DNA from: Labrenzia sp. PHM005
GTDB lineage: Bacteria; Pseudomonadota; Alphaproteobacteria; Rhizobiales; Stappiaceae
Reading direction: 5' to 3'
Length of the DNA: 64,000 nt
NCBI RefSeq assembly: GCF_006517275.1
Contig: NZ_CP041191.1
Location: 310,001-374,000, forward strand
In this document: in pieces, positions 10,737 to 20,751 of the stretch
How the letters are laid out: each line of letters begins with the position of its first letter
How positions within the stretch are numbered: position 1 is the first letter of the stretch
The notes under the pieces: generated by a model
What the model was told of the DNA's origin: nothing
The model's database searches: none
What the model saw: only the letters and a program-made list of their open reading frames with translations
Made by a program: the position numbers and the translations under genes

Positions 10737-12266
10737 TTAAGCGAAGTTCTTGGCGAACGTGTCGAGCGCAGCTTTCAGCTTGCCCGTCAGATCGTCGTCA
10801 AGTGCCTTCTTCTCCCAAATGGCGTCGAGCAGCTCTTTGTGCTCACCGCGCAAGAACAGAAGAAGTCCTTCTTCAAATTCCTTCACACGGTCAACCGGAT
10901 GGTTGTCGAGATAACCATTCACGCCAGCGTAGATTACGGCGACCTGTTCTTCAGTCTTCAGCGGCGAGAATTGCGGCTGCTTCAGAAGTTCGGTCAGGCG
11001 TGCACCACGGTTCAGCAGGCGCTGGGTGGTGGCATCCAGGTCAGAACCGAACTGCGCGAACGCAGCCATTTCACGGTACTGAGCCAGTTCACCCTTAATC
11101 GGGCCGGCAACCTGTTTCATCGCCTTGATCTGCGCAGAAGAGCCCACACGGGACACCGACAGACCAACGTTCACAGCCGGACGGATACCCTGATAGAACA
11201 GGTCCGTTTCCAGGAAGATCTGACCATCAGTGATCGAGATCACGTTGGTCGGAATAAACGCGGACACGTCATTGCCCTGGGTTTCGATGACCGGAAGAGC
11301 GGTCAAAGAGCCCTTGCCATGATCTTCGTTCAGTTTCGCAGCACGTTCCAGAAGACGGGAGTGCAGGTAGAAAACGTCGCCCGGGAAAGCTTCACGTCCC
11401 GGCGGGCGGCGAAGAAGCAGAGACATCTGACGGTAAGCAACAGCCTGCTTTGTCAGATCGTCGTAACCAATCACGGCGTGCATGCCGTTGTCACGGAAGA
11501 ACTCGCCCATTGCACAGCCAGCGAACGGTGCCAGGAACTGCAGCGGAGCAGCTTCGGACGCGGTCGCGGCGATAACGATGGAGTATTCCAGAGCGCCGTT
11601 GTCTTCCAGCGTCTTAACGAACTGGGCAACGGTTGACCGCTTCTGACCAACAGCAACGTAGATGCAGTAGAGTTTTGCATCTTCGTCGTCGCCAGCATGC
11701 AGCGGCTTCTGGTTGAGGAATGTGTCGAGGATGATCGCAGTTTTACCGGTCTGACGGTCACCAATGACAAGCTCGCGCTGACCACGGCCAACCGGGATCA
11801 GGGCGTCAATGGACTTGAGGCCAGTAGACATCGGCTCGTGCACGGACTTACGCGGCAGGATGCCTGGCGCTTTAACGTCCACACGGCGCTTTTCAGTTGC
11901 TTCGATCGGGCCTTTGCCGTCGATCGGGTTGCCGAGCGGATCGACAACGCGGCCCAGAAGACCTTTGCCAACCGGGACCTCAACGATGGCGCCGGTCCGC
12001 TTAACGGTGTCGCCTTCTTTAATGTCACGGTCAGAACCGAAGATAACGACACCGACGTTGTCAGATTCCAGGTTCAGGGCCATGCCCTTAATGCCACCTG
12101 GGAATTCGACCATTTCACCAGCCTGAACTTTGTCCAGACCATAAACACGGGCGATACCGTCACCGACGGAGAGCACCTGACCAACTTCAGAAACTTCGGC
12201 TTCCTGGCCAAAGCTCTTGATCTGGTCCTTGAGGATTGCGGAAATTTCCGCGGCCCGAATATCCAT
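10737..12266 (-). CDS. atpA: ATP synthase F1 alpha subunit
   Basis: This 509-aa regulatory nucleotide-binding subunit has the Walker A loop [10 protein letters not shown] and the alpha-specific [20 protein letters not shown] segment. It forms the hexamer with beta and contributes the arginine finger region. The start codon overlaps the atpH stop by one base (TGATG), so translation is probably coupled. Length is normal for the family. Confidence 0.98.
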   Translation of the reverse strand: MDIRAAEISAILKDQIKSFGQEAEVSEVGQVLSVGDGIARVYGLDKVQAGEMVEFPGGIKGMALNLESDNVGVVIFGSDRDIKEGDTVKRTGAIVEVPVGKGLLGRVVDPLGNPIDGKGPIEATEKRRVDVKAPGILPRKSVHEPMSTGLKSIDALIPVGRGQRELVIGDRQTGKTAIILDTFLNQKPLHAGDDEDAKLYCIYVAVGQKRSTVAQFVKTLEDNGALEYSIVIAATASEAAPLQFLAPFAGCAMGEFFRDNGMHAVIGYDDLTKQAVAYRQMSLLLRRPPGREAFPGDVFYLHSRLLERAAKLNEDHGKGSLTALPVIETQGNDVSAFIPTNVISITDGQIFLETDLFYQGIRPAVNVGLSVSRVGSSAQIKAMKQVAGPIKGELAQYREMAAFAQFGSDLDATTQRLLNRGARLTELLKQPQFSPLKTEEQVAVIYAGVNGYLDNHPVDRVKEFEEGLLLFLRGEHKELLDAIWEKKALDDDLTGKLKAALDTFAKNFA

Positions 12267-12826
12267 CAGCCGACCTCTTTCATCGCGAACTTGAGTGAAT
12301 TGAGCTTAGTACGCAGTGAGGTATCGATCATGCGGGACCCGACCTTGACCACCAGGCCACCGATCAGAGCAGGATCAACCTTTGCTGCGATGTTTACGGA
12401 TTTGCCCGTGGAAGCAGAGAGCGCTTCTTTCAGGGCAGCGACATGTTCGTCAGACAATTCAGCTGCGGAGATTACCTCAGCTGTTTCCTCGCCACGCTTT
12501 TCTGCAAGCAGAGCGCGGAACGCCTTGATCATGCCGGGAAGTACGAAGAGGCGCCGGTTACGGGCGGCCAGCTTCACAAAGTTTGCGGCCAGGCCTTTGA
12601 TGCCAGCCTTGTCCAGAAGTGCGGTGAGCGCTGCAAGCTGCTCCTCAGCACTGAATGCCGGGCTTTTCACAAGACGGTCGAGATCGTCGCTTTCGGCAAG
12701 CATGCCTTCAAAAGCTGTCAGATCCCGTTCCACGTCTGCCGTTACGCCGTCACCCTCTGCAAGGTCGAGAAGGGCGGACGCATAACGCTGTGCCACGCCG
12801 GATACGAGAGATACGTTGTCAGTCAC
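12266..12826 (-). CDS. atpH: ATP synthase F1 delta subunit
   Basis: This 186-aa protein ([17 protein letters not shown] near the N-terminus) is the delta (OSCP-type) subunit that joins F1 to the peripheral stalk. It is the first gene of the operon. The F0 genes are not here, as is usual in alphaproteobacteria where F0 and F1 operons are separate. Its promoter should lie in the spacer between it and priA. Confidence 0.97.
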   Translation of the reverse strand: MTDNVSLVSGVAQRYASALLDLAEGDGVTADVERDLTAFEGMLAESDDLDRLVKSPAFSAEEQLAALTALLDKAGIKGLAANFVKLAARNRRLFVLPGMIKAFRALLAEKRGEETAEVISAAELSDEHVAALKEALSASTGKSVNIAAKVDPALIGGLVVKVGSRMIDTSLRTKLNSLKFAMKEVG

Positions 12827-13394
12827 CAGGTCCGTGCTCTCTGACGTTTTTCATGCCCGCAAAACAGCAAGTGTCCGCAAGGCATTGAAAAAATGAATGA
12901 TTTCAAGGTCAGAAGGTATGACGGTTAAACCGTTCCCCCAAAGCCGCGCCTCAATTAGCACAGGGTTTCCCAGTGTGCAACGCCGCCGAAAGGCTGTATT
13001 TGCCGATTCAGAGCTGTTTTTTGCCCTATCGTCATAAAAAGTGCTGCGAAACGAGACGGCCTAGCCCCCATAAACCTTTAGGTGGGTGCTGGAATTCTCC
13101 GCACATTCAGGCAGTTTTGTAATTAGAACTCATGCCACCAAAGAATAATGACGGAATTACAGATTAAGCCTCCAACTACGGTTGGAGCTCGCCGAATATC
13201 ATCTGCTCTATACGGATATTGCTACCGACCCTGGACATAAACTCATCCCAAAGCGGGGCCTTGGCCATGTCTTTCACCTCGCATCAGTGGTTTTTGTGTC
13301 CGGTCACGAGGCCTAGGCAAAACGACACTTTCATCCCCTGCCGTCTTTTCAGCCTTAGGCATTGAAAAAACTTCTCCGTCCGGGAGAAAGCAGA
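12827..13394 (-). promoter_or_regulatory. Spacer carrying the atp operon promoter region
   Basis: This is a 568-bp gap between the priA stop and the atpH start, both on the minus strand. It must contain the F1 operon promoter, but I could not pick a convincing -35/-10 pair. A short hairpin CTCCAAC/GTTGGAG lies at 13170-13187 without a T-run. I found no RNA gene. The open frame that runs through 13243-13470 overlaps priA and is not protein-like. Confidence 0.5.
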
Positions 13395-15590
13395 TCAAAG
13401 GAAATGCTGAGGGTCTATGTCGACCTGAACACGCAGACCTTTGCTGGGCTTTGGTCCAGCTGCGAGCCACGCACGAAGATAAGTCTGTAAATCATATTGG
13501 CGTGGTGCCATGGCAAGGAGGCGGAACCGGTAGCGCCCACGAACCATCGCAAGGGCCGCTTCAGCAGGCCCGAGCAGCGTAACGGCGGTATCCTGAGGCG
13601 CGGCGCGGACAAGCTGCCGGGCGTACCCTTCAGCAAAAACCTTGTCCGGCCCTGATATCACCACGGCCGCCAGGCGGCCAAACGGAGGCAGTCCGGCTGC
13701 ACGGCGGGCTTCAATCTCTGCTTGGTAGAAGGCATGTTTGTCATTAGACAAAAGCGCTCTGATCACCGGATGGTCCGCGCTGTAGGTCTGAAGAAAACCC
13801 CGACCACCGCCAGTGACCCGGCCAGCGCGGCCGGTCACCTGCGCCAGCAGCTGGAAGGTTTTTTCCGCAGCGCGCGGATCTCCATGGGCAAGACCCAGAT
13901 CGGCATCGACCACACCAACCAGCTTGAGTTTCGGAAAATTATGCCCTTTGGCGACCAACTGCGTTCCGATAATGATATCGGCGCCGCCTTCTTCGACGAT
14001 CTTCATTTCCCGCTTCAGGCGTTCTGGCCCGCCGGGCAGATCGGATGACAACACCAACGTGCGTGCTTGGGGAAAAAGGTCGCTGACTTCTTCCGCAATC
14101 CGCTCGACCCCCGGCCCGCAGGCAACCAGTGTATTGGTGCTTTGACAGGACGGACAACTCTCCGGAACGCGCTCATTGTGACCGCAGTGATGGCAGACTA
14201 GTTTTTTCTGAAACCGGTGCTCGACCAGCCAGGTGCTGCAATGCGGACATTGGAAGCGATGACCGCAGGTGCGACATAATGTCAGGGGGGCATATCCGCG
14301 GCGGTTTAAGAACAAAAGAGATTGATCGCCGTTGGCATAAGATTCTTTGATTGCACCCACCAAACCCGGTGCCAGCCAGCGCCCCTGCTCCGGTCCGTCC
14401 AGACGCATGTCGATGGCGGACAGGTCCGGCAACGCCGCGCCCGAGGCTCGGTCGGGCAGTTCTACGAGACCATACCGTCCTTGTTCAGCGTTCACCCGGC
14501 TTTCGATCGACGGCGTGGCGGACGCCAGCACAACAGGAAATCTTGAGATATGACCCCGCACCACTGCCATGTCCCGGGCGCTGTAGGGCACACGGTCATC
14601 CTGCTTGAAGGCGCCATCGTGCTCTTCATCGACGATGATTAGTCCGAGTTCCTTAAACGGAAGAAACAAGGACGAACGCGCACCAATCACAACACGGACA
14701 TCGCCAGAGGCGACCCCACGCCACACCCGGGCCCGGTTTTTTGGCGTGATTTCGGAGTGCCATTCAGCAGGATAGACGCCGAATCTTTGTTCGAACCGGC
14801 GCAAGAATTGTTCCGTCAGCGCAATTTCGGGCAAAAGGACCAGCGCCTGTTTGTCCCGTTTGAGTGCTTCAGCAATCGCCTCGAAATAGACTTCGGTCTT
14901 TCCTGATCCTGTGACACCATCGATTAAGGTCACCGCCGCGCCCTTATCAAAACTGTCTTGCAACGTTTCAGCAGCGGCTTGCTGAGCCGGAGTCAGTTCC
15001 TTTTGCGCATAGTCTAACTGGGGTTTCGGTGGCGGCGGTGCAGCCGGCATGAAAACAACTTCCAGAACTTCCTGATGGATCAGCCCGTCGATCACCGACG
15101 CGCTGACACCGGCCGCATGAGCCAGCCCGCTCTTGGTCCAGGCGAAGCCATCTTCCATGGTTTCCAGAACCCGCCGGCGCGCCGGGGTCATGCGCTCTGG
15201 TTCAGCCCCCTCAATACGCCTAACCCCGGGAACGGGTGCTTCCGGCTCCAAAGCCTCTTCTGATCTGAGCACCATGCGCACCACCATGCCGGGTGCACCA
15301 AGTGTCCAGCTAGCCACCCAGTCGACAAACCGGCGCAGATCTTTATCCAGCGGCGGTGTGGTCTCATAGATATGGGAAATGGATTTTAGTTTTTTCGGGT
15401 TGATCGCTGCATCCGGCTCCCCATCCCAGACAGCGCCAATCACTTCGCGGGGTCCAAGTGGAACCTTGACGATGGTGCCAGGAACGACCGTCTGGCCCGT
15501 CGGCACTTTATATGTATAGGCTACCGGCACCGCGACCGGCACCAGTACGCTCGCTATCGTCTCTTTTGGCTCCAAATCGTCAAACAGCAC
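13395..15590 (-). CDS. priA: Primosomal replication protein N' (PriA helicase)
   Basis: This protein of about 732 aa is a superfamily-2 DNA helicase that restarts stalled replication forks. It has Walker A GVTGSGKTEVYF, the DEEH box (VDEEHDGAFKQ), and the zinc-binding insert of paired CxxC motifs (CRTCGHRFQCPHC, CHHCGH, CPSC). I place the start at the GTG at 15590, giving VLFDDLEPKE. The frame is open to a TTG at 15626 but contains no ATG upstream, and the added residues look non-conserved. It is transcribed divergently from the aldolase gene and is separated from the atp operon. Confidence 0.95.
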   Translation of the reverse strand: MLFDDLEPKETIASVLVPVAVPVAYTYKVPTGQTVVPGTIVKVPLGPREVIGAVWDGEPDAAINPKKLKSISHIYETTPPLDKDLRRFVDWVASWTLGAPGMVVRMVLRSEEALEPEAPVPGVRRIEGAEPERMTPARRRVLETMEDGFAWTKSGLAHAAGVSASVIDGLIHQEVLEVVFMPAAPPPPKPQLDYAQKELTPAQQAAAETLQDSFDKGAAVTLIDGVTGSGKTEVYFEAIAEALKRDKQALVLLPEIALTEQFLRRFEQRFGVYPAEWHSEITPKNRARVWRGVASGDVRVVIGARSSLFLPFKELGLIIVDEEHDGAFKQDDRVPYSARDMAVVRGHISRFPVVLASATPSIESRVNAEQGRYGLVELPDRASGAALPDLSAIDMRLDGPEQGRWLAPGLVGAIKESYANGDQSLLFLNRRGYAPLTLCRTCGHRFQCPHCSTWLVEHRFQKKLVCHHCGHNERVPESCPSCQSTNTLVACGPGVERIAEEVSDLFPQARTLVLSSDLPGGPERLKREMKIVEEGGADIIIGTQLVAKGHNFPKLKLVGVVDADLGLAHGDPRAAEKTFQLLAQVTGRAGRVTGGGRGFLQTYSADHPVIRALLSNDKHAFYQAEIEARRAAGLPPFGRLAAVVISGPDKVFAEGYARQLVRAAPQDTAVTLLGPAEAALAMVRGRYRFRLLAMAPRQYDLQTYLRAWLAAGPKPSKGLRVQVDIDPQHFL

Positions 15591-15876
15591 GGCGCTTCGC
15601 AGTCTTTCCCATGTGATCAGACACAAGTTTTCAAGCGGCCAGCCGTTTCAAACGACGAACCAATGCTGTGCCCGGAGATCGCCCGGATCTGGCTCCAGCG
15701 CAAGCCAACAAAATTTTGAGGTACGTACCACAAAAATTCTATCACCAGAGAATCAGGGCTTCAGTTGCGTCTCATCCTAGGCTAAAGAAAGCGCAGCTGA
15801 CCATTCATTCGTTCGCCCGCCAATCTGTGTGGGCCATCTGGCGCAGACACTCAGCGCCTACTGGGAGACATCATCC
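15591..15876. promoter_or_regulatory. Divergent promoter region between priA and the aldolase gene
   Basis: This spacer of about 285 bp lies between two divergent starts and must hold both promoters. I see no strong consensus element, no RNA gene and no credible small ORF. Confidence 0.4.
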
Positions 15877-16530
15877 ATGAAGTTTTTCGTCGACACCGCG
15901 GATACCGCGGAAATTCAAGAGCTGGAAGCAACCGGCCTTCTCGACGGCGTCACCACAAATCCATCCTTGATTGCCAAGTCCGGCAAGGATTTCAAAGAGG
16001 TGATCGCCGAGATCTGCAAGATCACCAACGGCGATGTTTCTGCCGAAGTTGCCGCGACCGACTTTGACACCATGATCAAGGAAGCGCATGTCCTGCGCGC
16101 AATTGCCGACAATGTCGTCATCAAACTGCCGCTGACCTTCGACGGCCTGAAAGCTTGTAAGCAACTGACCAACGAAGGCACCAAAACGAACGTAACGCTT
16201 TGCTTTTCTGCCAATCAGGCTCTGCTCGCTGCAAAAGCCGGCGCAACTTACATTTCACCGTTCATCGGCCGTCTGGACGACATCCACATGGATGGCCTTG
16301 AGCTGATCCGCGAAATCCGGGTGATCTACGACAACTACGGCTTTGAGACAGAAATCCTGGCCGCGTCCATCCGCACTGCAAACCACGTGAAAGACTGTGC
16401 AATCATCGGCGCAGACGTGGCAACTGTTCCGCCGTCAACGCTCAAATCCCTGGTCAAACATCCGCTGACCGACAAGGGTCTGGACGCATTCATGAATGAC
16501 TGGGCCAAGACTGGCCAGAGTATTCTCTAA
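15877..16530 (+). CDS. Transaldolase / fructose-6-phosphate aldolase family
   Basis: This 218-aa protein starts at the ATG at 15877 (GGGAGA upstream). [34 protein letters not shown] (Schiff-base lysine at about residue 83) and FIGRLDD are all diagnostic of the short transaldolase (TalC/FSA-like) family, about 215-220 aa. It either transfers dihydroxyacetone units in the non-oxidative pentose-phosphate pathway or splits fructose 6-phosphate. Sequence alone does not separate these, though annotation in alphaproteobacteria is usually transaldolase. Single-gene transcript with a strong terminator. Confidence 0.95.
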   Translation: MKFFVDTADTAEIQELEATGLLDGVTTNPSLIAKSGKDFKEVIAEICKITNGDVSAEVAATDFDTMIKEAHVLRAIADNVVIKLPLTFDGLKACKQLTNEGTKTNVTLCFSANQALLAAKAGATYISPFIGRLDDIHMDGLELIREIRVIYDNYGFETEILAASIRTANHVKDCAIIGADVATVPPSTLKSLVKHPLTDKGLDAFMNDWAKTGQSIL

Positions 16531-16551
16531 GAGATTTCAATCTCGAAACAG

Positions 16552-16585
16552 AAAAAGCCCCGCAGAAAACTGCGGGGCTTTTTTG
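16552..16585. terminator. Bidirectional terminator
   Basis: AGCCCCGCAG and CTGCGGGGCT form a 10-bp stem with an AAAA loop, flanked by five A on the left and six T on the right. It terminates the transaldolase gene on the plus strand and the flavin-reductase gene on the minus strand. Confidence 0.95.
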
Positions 16586-16618
16586 CTGGAAATCCCACCA
16601 ATATGAAGCCCGCGGTGA

Positions 16619-17188
16619 TCAGGCTGCTTTTTCTGAACTTGTCCGGTCTTCGACCAGCGCGGCCAAAGCTTCGCGAAGGGACTGGTTCAAGGTCTCGTCT
16701 ACTAGCTTGCCTGCTTCGGTATCGAATTTTTCACCAAAGGGACCAACCGACAGACTGCCGCGGATGTCGGCGCCAAAGAAACCGGCGGATCCTGTTGCGG
16801 AATTCAGAACGCTCGCAGCGCCACCAGGCCCCATGGACGCGGATAGTGCGACCTGTGGCTTGTCCTGGAAAACCTTCATATTGATGCGCGACGCCCAATC
16901 GAACACGTTTTTGAAGGCGGCGGTATAGGTACCATTATGCTCGGCATAGGAGACGATCACGGCGTCGGCGGACCCGATCTTGTCGAAGAACCGCTTGGCT
17001 TCCTCTGGAATACCGCCCTCATTCTCCCGATCTATGCTGTAAATCGGCATCTCATAGTCGTTGAGATCGATCACCTCAATGTCCGCGGACGGATCCAGAT
17101 CGGACTTAATGATGTCGCCGGCAGCTTGTACCAGCTGCTTGTTGATGGATTGGCGGCTGCTTGTGGCGGCAAATGCGAGAACTTTCAT
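16619..17188 (-). CDS. NADPH-dependent FMN reductase family protein
   Basis: This 189-aa flavodoxin-like protein has the family start VLAFAATSSRQSINKQL (phosphate-binding loop) and the SYAEHNGTYTAAFKNVFDW segment of NAD(P)H:FMN/quinone reductases. Such enzymes use FMN to reduce quinones, chromate or azo compounds in the cytosol. It is transcribed divergently from the LysR-type regulator at 17308, 119 bp away, which suggests that regulator controls it. The physiological substrate is not known. Confidence 0.9.
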   Translation of the reverse strand: MKVLAFAATSSRQSINKQLVQAAGDIIKSDLDPSADIEVIDLNDYEMPIYSIDRENEGGIPEEAKRFFDKIGSADAVIVSYAEHNGTYTAAFKNVFDWASRINMKVFQDKPQVALSASMGPGGAASVLNSATGSAGFFGADIRGSLSVGPFGEKFDTEAGKLVDETLNQSLREALAALVEDRTSSEKAA

Positions 17189-17307
17189 GGCTCAACCTCA
17201 TTGGTGAATTCGAACTGTCATCGTGTTGAACCAGATTTAATATGCTGCATATTTGTTTTGAAGTGATCGAATTTGACATCAAGTGCGCGAAAATGTGACA
17301 TATCGAT
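17189..17307. promoter_or_regulatory. Divergent control region for the flavin reductase and LysR genes
   Basis: This 119-bp AT-rich spacer lies between divergent starts. Paired T-N11-A type words occur around 17265-17305, as expected of a LysR-regulated intergenic region. I cannot define the exact operator. Confidence 0.5.
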
Positions 17308-18189
17308 ATGGAACATTGGACAGAAATCAGAACCGCCGCGCGTGTCGCCCGCCTCGGAACGGTCACCGCAGCTGCAGACGCACTTGGCGTTCATCGGGCA
17401 ACCATCAACCGGCACATCGATACGCTGGAAACGGCTCTTGGCGGCAAGTTGTTTCAACGTCATGCAAAAGGTTTCACGCCAACGGACCTTGGCCGCGAGC
17501 TTCTGCGGATCGCCGATACGGCCGACGATCAGTTTGAAGAACTCCACCGCAAAGCCAAAGGCGGTTCGGATACGTTGCAAGGTGATTTTATCGTCACCTC
17601 AATAGCGACCTACGCTTCGACCTTAATGCCGATCCTGAAAACTTTTGGAGACAAACACCCCGACCTGATCATCCGCTATCTGGTGAGCGACAGTTTATTG
17701 CGCCTGGAATACGGCGAAGCGCATGTCGCCTTTCGCGCTGGGAGCAAACCGGACAATCCGGACAATGTTGTGCGCGAAATAGAACACATCGAGATGGGGC
17801 TTTTTGCGCACGCCAGCTATGTCAGCCGCTATGGTCTGCCAGCAGGACTGGAAGATCTGAAAAACCACCGGTTTGTGGGTTCAGATAGCGGCACCCACCG
17901 TGCGCCCTTTTTGGTGTGGCTTCACAAAACCATTGCACCGGAAAATTTTGTTTGCCGGGCCAACACAATTCAGGCCATGGCAGAAGCCATTCAATGTGGA
18001 ATCGGCATCGGGTTTTTACCGCGCCATTCTGCGAACAAACAACCAAATCTCAGTGAGGTCATTCCACCTCAACTAGAATGGGTCTCCCAGATGTGGATGG
18101 TGACACATATGGATTTGCATCGGACAGCAAAAGTTCAAGCCTTCATTAAGGAACTCGATCAATTGAAACGGTTCGGGGACTGGCTATGA
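17308..18189 (+). CDS. LysR-family transcriptional regulator
   Basis: This 293-aa regulator has an N-terminal winged helix-turn-helix (about 1-60; TAAADALGVHRATINRHIDTL). The rest is a periplasmic-binding-protein-like effector domain ending near the C-terminus. The arrangement next to a divergent flavin reductase is typical of a regulator controlling its neighbour and itself. The effector is unknown. The HTH carries R-A-T-I-N-R in place of the more usual S-x-S-x-I. Confidence 0.92.
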   Translation: MEHWTEIRTAARVARLGTVTAAADALGVHRATINRHIDTLETALGGKLFQRHAKGFTPTDLGRELLRIADTADDQFEELHRKAKGGSDTLQGDFIVTSIATYASTLMPILKTFGDKHPDLIIRYLVSDSLLRLEYGEAHVAFRAGSKPDNPDNVVREIEHIEMGLFAHASYVSRYGLPAGLEDLKNHRFVGSDSGTHRAPFLVWLHKTIAPENFVCRANTIQAMAEAIQCGIGIGFLPRHSANKQPNLSEVIPPQLEWVSQMWMVTHMDLHRTAKVQAFIKELDQLKRFGDWL

Positions 18190-18252
18190 CAGCTCTGGAA
18201 AAGGCTCCGTGAATTAACGAAACGCTTGGGAGTTCTTCGTAAATTTGTCCTT

Positions 18253-19206
18253 ATGTCTTCTGCTGATCCCAATACCCTGCTGGTGACCGCCAAACCGGAC
18301 CTCAACGACCGGATTACAAAATGGCTAGATCACCTTGCGGATGAACGGCGTCTTTCTGACAAAACGCTGATCGCCTATGAACGGGATCTGCGTCAATTCC
18401 TGCGGTTCTTGACCGATCATCTGGGCGGCGCGCCTGGCATCAAGGACATCGCGACGCTGCGGCCCGCAGATTTTCGTGGGTTTCTGGCTCAACGGCGGCG
18501 GCAAAAAGTTCAAAGCCGGTCGCTCGCCCGTGGCCTTGCGGGGATCCGGTCCTTTTTGAAGTTTCTGGAACGCAGAGGCGAAATCAATGCCGCCGCCTCC
18601 GATGCCGTGCGTCCGCCCCGCCAAGCGCGGTCGCTGCCCAAACCGGTCTCGGCCAAGGATGCTATCGACATCACCAGCGGCGATCTGGCGATGGAGTCCG
18701 AAGCCTGGATCGAAGCGCGCAATGCAGCCGTTCTGACGCTTTTATATGGCTGCGGCCTTCGAATATCAGAGGCCCTGTCCCTCACCGGCAAAATGGCGCC
18801 GAAGCCAGGCACCAAAACCATGCGTATTGTCGGCAAGGGCCGCAAGGAACGGATTGTGCCAATCCTGCCAGCCGTCTGCGAAGCCGTCGCGCAATATATT
18901 AAACTCTGCCCCTATGCGATTTCCGCCGACGGTCCGCTGTTTCTGGGCGCGCGCGGCGGGCCGCTCAATCCACGGATGGTTCAACTCGCCATGGCCAAGC
19001 TGCGAAGTGCCTTGGGCCTGCCCGACACCGCCACGCCGCATGCGCTACGCCATTCCTTTGCAACACATCTTTTGGCTGGTGGCGGCGACCTTCGCACCAT
19101 TCAAGAACTGCTCGGCCATGCAAGCCTGGCTTCGACACAAATCTATACAGAGATCGACAGCGCCCATCTGCTTGCAGCCTACGACAAGGCGCATCCCCGA
19201 CGCTAA
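18253..19206 (+). CDS. xerC: Tyrosine recombinase XerC
   Basis: This 317-aa protein starts at the ATG at 18253; a frame-extending TTG upstream is less likely. It has an N-terminal SAM-like core-binding domain and a C-terminal catalytic domain. The recombinase residues are visible in order: Arg in YGCGLRISEAL, Lys in GKGRKERIVPI, His-x-x-Arg in HALRHSFATHLL, His in LLGHASL and the nucleophile Tyr in TQIYTEID. XerC works with XerD at dif to resolve chromosome dimers. Length and position as a single chromosomal gene favour XerC rather than a mobile-element integrase. Confidence 0.93.
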   Translation: MSSADPNTLLVTAKPDLNDRITKWLDHLADERRLSDKTLIAYERDLRQFLRFLTDHLGGAPGIKDIATLRPADFRGFLAQRRRQKVQSRSLARGLAGIRSFLKFLERRGEINAAASDAVRPPRQARSLPKPVSAKDAIDITSGDLAMESEAWIEARNAAVLTLLYGCGLRISEALSLTGKMAPKPGTKTMRIVGKGRKERIVPILPAVCEAVAQYIKLCPYAISADGPLFLGARGGPLNPRMVQLAMAKLRSALGLPDTATPHALRHSFATHLLAGGGDLRTIQELLGHASLASTQIYTEIDSAHLLAAYDKAHPRR

Positions 19207-19251
19207 CCGAGGCCGTCAGGGTGAAATGCCTCTCTAATTCGTCAACACGGC

Positions 19252-19764
19252 CTAAGCCTGTTTGTCCGGATGCGGCAGACCGTAAACGGTCCGTTCCTTG
19301 CCATCAGGAAAGGTTTCCCGCGCGATCGCCTCGCCGCCGAGTTTCAGGACCAGTTTTTGGGCCGCTATATTGGCGTCGTCCATATGGGTTTCGACCATGG
19401 GCCAGCCATAGCTGTCATAAGCGTGCCGGATCGCGGCTTGCGAGGCTTCAACGGCAACGCCATTGCCGCGCGCCTCCGGCAAAAGCCACCAGGTCAGCTC
19501 CCGACGGGGCCAGCCTTCCGGCCACACGAGACCACAGCCGCCGAGAGGAGCACCACCTTCTTTCGGCACGATCATCCACATGCCGTATCCGCGCAGTTGC
19601 CAATGTCCCAGGTGACCCGCCAAGGATCGCCAGGCCTGATCTTCCCGCAAGGGACCGCCATAAAAATGGGATGCCTCGCCGTCTGAGAAAAACTGTCTGT
19701 AGATTGCAAAATCATTAGCAGACGGTGGCCGCAGCAAAAACCGCGGGCTGTCCAAACTATGCAT
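19252..19764 (-). CDS. GNAT-family N-acetyltransferase
   Basis: This 170-aa protein is of the RimJ/RimL-like GNAT type. FLLRPPSANDFAIYRQFF starts the fold and LLPEARGNGVAVEASQA contains the acetyl-CoA-binding R-x-x-G-x-G/A loop. It acetylates an unidentified amino group on a protein or small molecule. I use the ATG at 19764; the open frame extends 53 codons further into the region upstream of the next gene but those residues look non-coding. It converges with xerC, 45 bp away. Confidence 0.88.
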   Translation of the reverse strand: MHSLDSPRFLLRPPSANDFAIYRQFFSDGEASHFYGGPLREDQAWRSLAGHLGHWQLRGYGMWMIVPKEGGAPLGGCGLVWPEGWPRRELTWWLLPEARGNGVAVEASQAAIRHAYDSYGWPMVETHMDDANIAAQKLVLKLGGEAIARETFPDGKERTVYGLPHPDKQA

Positions 19765-19915
19765 AGCAATACTCTTGATTGATGACCCAGAACGGGCATC
19801 ATGCGGGCAATAAAGGTGAGCCCTTCGACTGGAACGCCTCACACAAGGCGTCTGTGGTATATGGCGTTCTACTTTGAAGCAAGCAGATACAAAGAAACAA
19901 CCGCGGAGGATGGAG

Positions 19916-20347
19916 ATGCGCATAGCGCTTGTTGCAGTTGGTCTCCTGGCCTCACTGACGATCTTTCACGACCCGGCACAAGCTCAGTCTCAACCCCAAT
20001 CAGATCGCATTTATTGCCCCATTCCAGAAGACGGCATCTGGGTCAATCCAGATGCCAAACCGAAAGAAATCACACGGGTTGAAGTAGAAAGCCGCTGCGA
20101 GGACGAACAGGTTTTCGTGCGCGCCCGCGCCTTTACCTCCTGCATCCCGCGCGACTGCAAATGGGGCTGGACCAAAGCTGAAATGCGGTCTGATGGGGTG
20201 GTGAAGGTTCTGCTGATCGGTTTTCTGCGTAGCAAGCAGATCACATTGAAAGCCTTTGGCGATTTGCTGGATGTCCGGGTTATCAACATCATCAATGACC
20301 TGTCCGAACCGAATGTCACGAAGGTCTACAACCTTCAACGAAAGTAA
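19916..20347 (+). CDS. Exported protein of unknown function
   Basis: This 143-aa protein has a clear signal peptide (MRIALVAVGLLASLTI..., cleavage likely after AQA near residue 22). The ATG at 19916 has GGAGGA 6 nt upstream, better placed than the ATG at 19910. The mature part has four or five cysteines, including YCPIPEDG and CIPRDCKWGW, suggesting disulfides in the periplasm. I do not recognise a family. It stands alone between the divergent acetyltransferase and another small exported protein. Confidence 0.75.
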   Translation: MRIALVAVGLLASLTIFHDPAQAQSQPQSDRIYCPIPEDGIWVNPDAKPKEITRVEVESRCEDEQVFVRARAFTSCIPRDCKWGWTKAEMRSDGVVKVLLIGFLRSKQITLKAFGDLLDVRVINIINDLSEPNVTKVYNLQRK

Positions 20348-20459
20348 CCCTATCGTTCACGATGTGCCCTGTTTTTCCGGTTTTCCTTGGCCAATTGGGA
20401 GATCTGGATTACCTTAGGGAACGTAAAGCGTTCGCAAGTGCAATGAGAGGGATGAGAAT

Positions 20460-20687
20460 ATGCGTCTATTGACCAGTGGTCTTGCCGCCCTTGCGGTGTG
20501 CGCCTTTGCCGTTGCCCCGGCCCATGCGTGCTCCTGGGGCAAAACTGCCAGCTCTGGAAAAATGACGGTTGCCGACACAAGCACCGTTCCAGAAACGGAT
20601 GTTTCTATCGCGACAAACGACCTCAGCGAAGAAACACTCAAGGAAGTGATCGTCCCGACAGAAACTCCGGAAACACCGGCGGATTAA
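20460..20687 (+). CDS. Small exported protein of unknown function
   Basis: This 75-aa protein has a signal peptide (MRLLTSGLAALAVCAFAVAPAHA, cleavage after AHA) and a short, acidic, threonine-rich mature part of about 50 residues. A GAGAGGGAT site precedes the ATG and a clean terminator follows, which support a real gene. No family recognised. Confidence 0.7.
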   Translation: MRLLTSGLAALAVCAFAVAPAHACSWGKTASSGKMTVADTSTVPETDVSIATNDLSEETLKEVIVPTETPETPAD

Positions 20688-20714
20688 TCGACCACTCTTT
20701 GTTGCTCCAATGCA

Positions 20715-20743
20715 AACCCGCTGCCCCGGCAGCGGGCTTTTTC
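20715..20743 (+). terminator. Intrinsic terminator of the small exported protein
   Basis: CCCGCTGCC/GGCAGCGGG forms a stem with a tight loop, followed by CTTTTTCG. It sits about 30 nt after the stop codon. Confidence 0.9.
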
Positions 20744-20751
20744 GTTCTCGC

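Noticed and set aside
11697..12785. 362-codon plus-strand open frame antisense to atpA/atpH
   Set aside because: Fully opposite to certain ATP synthase genes and not protein-like.
13243..13470. 75-codon minus-strand ORF at the end of priA
   Set aside because: Overlaps the priA C-terminus in another frame and its translation resembles no protein.
18253..19206. xerC as an integrase marking a genomic island
   Set aside because: Length, motifs and lack of attachment repeats, tRNA or phage genes nearby favour the housekeeping XerC.
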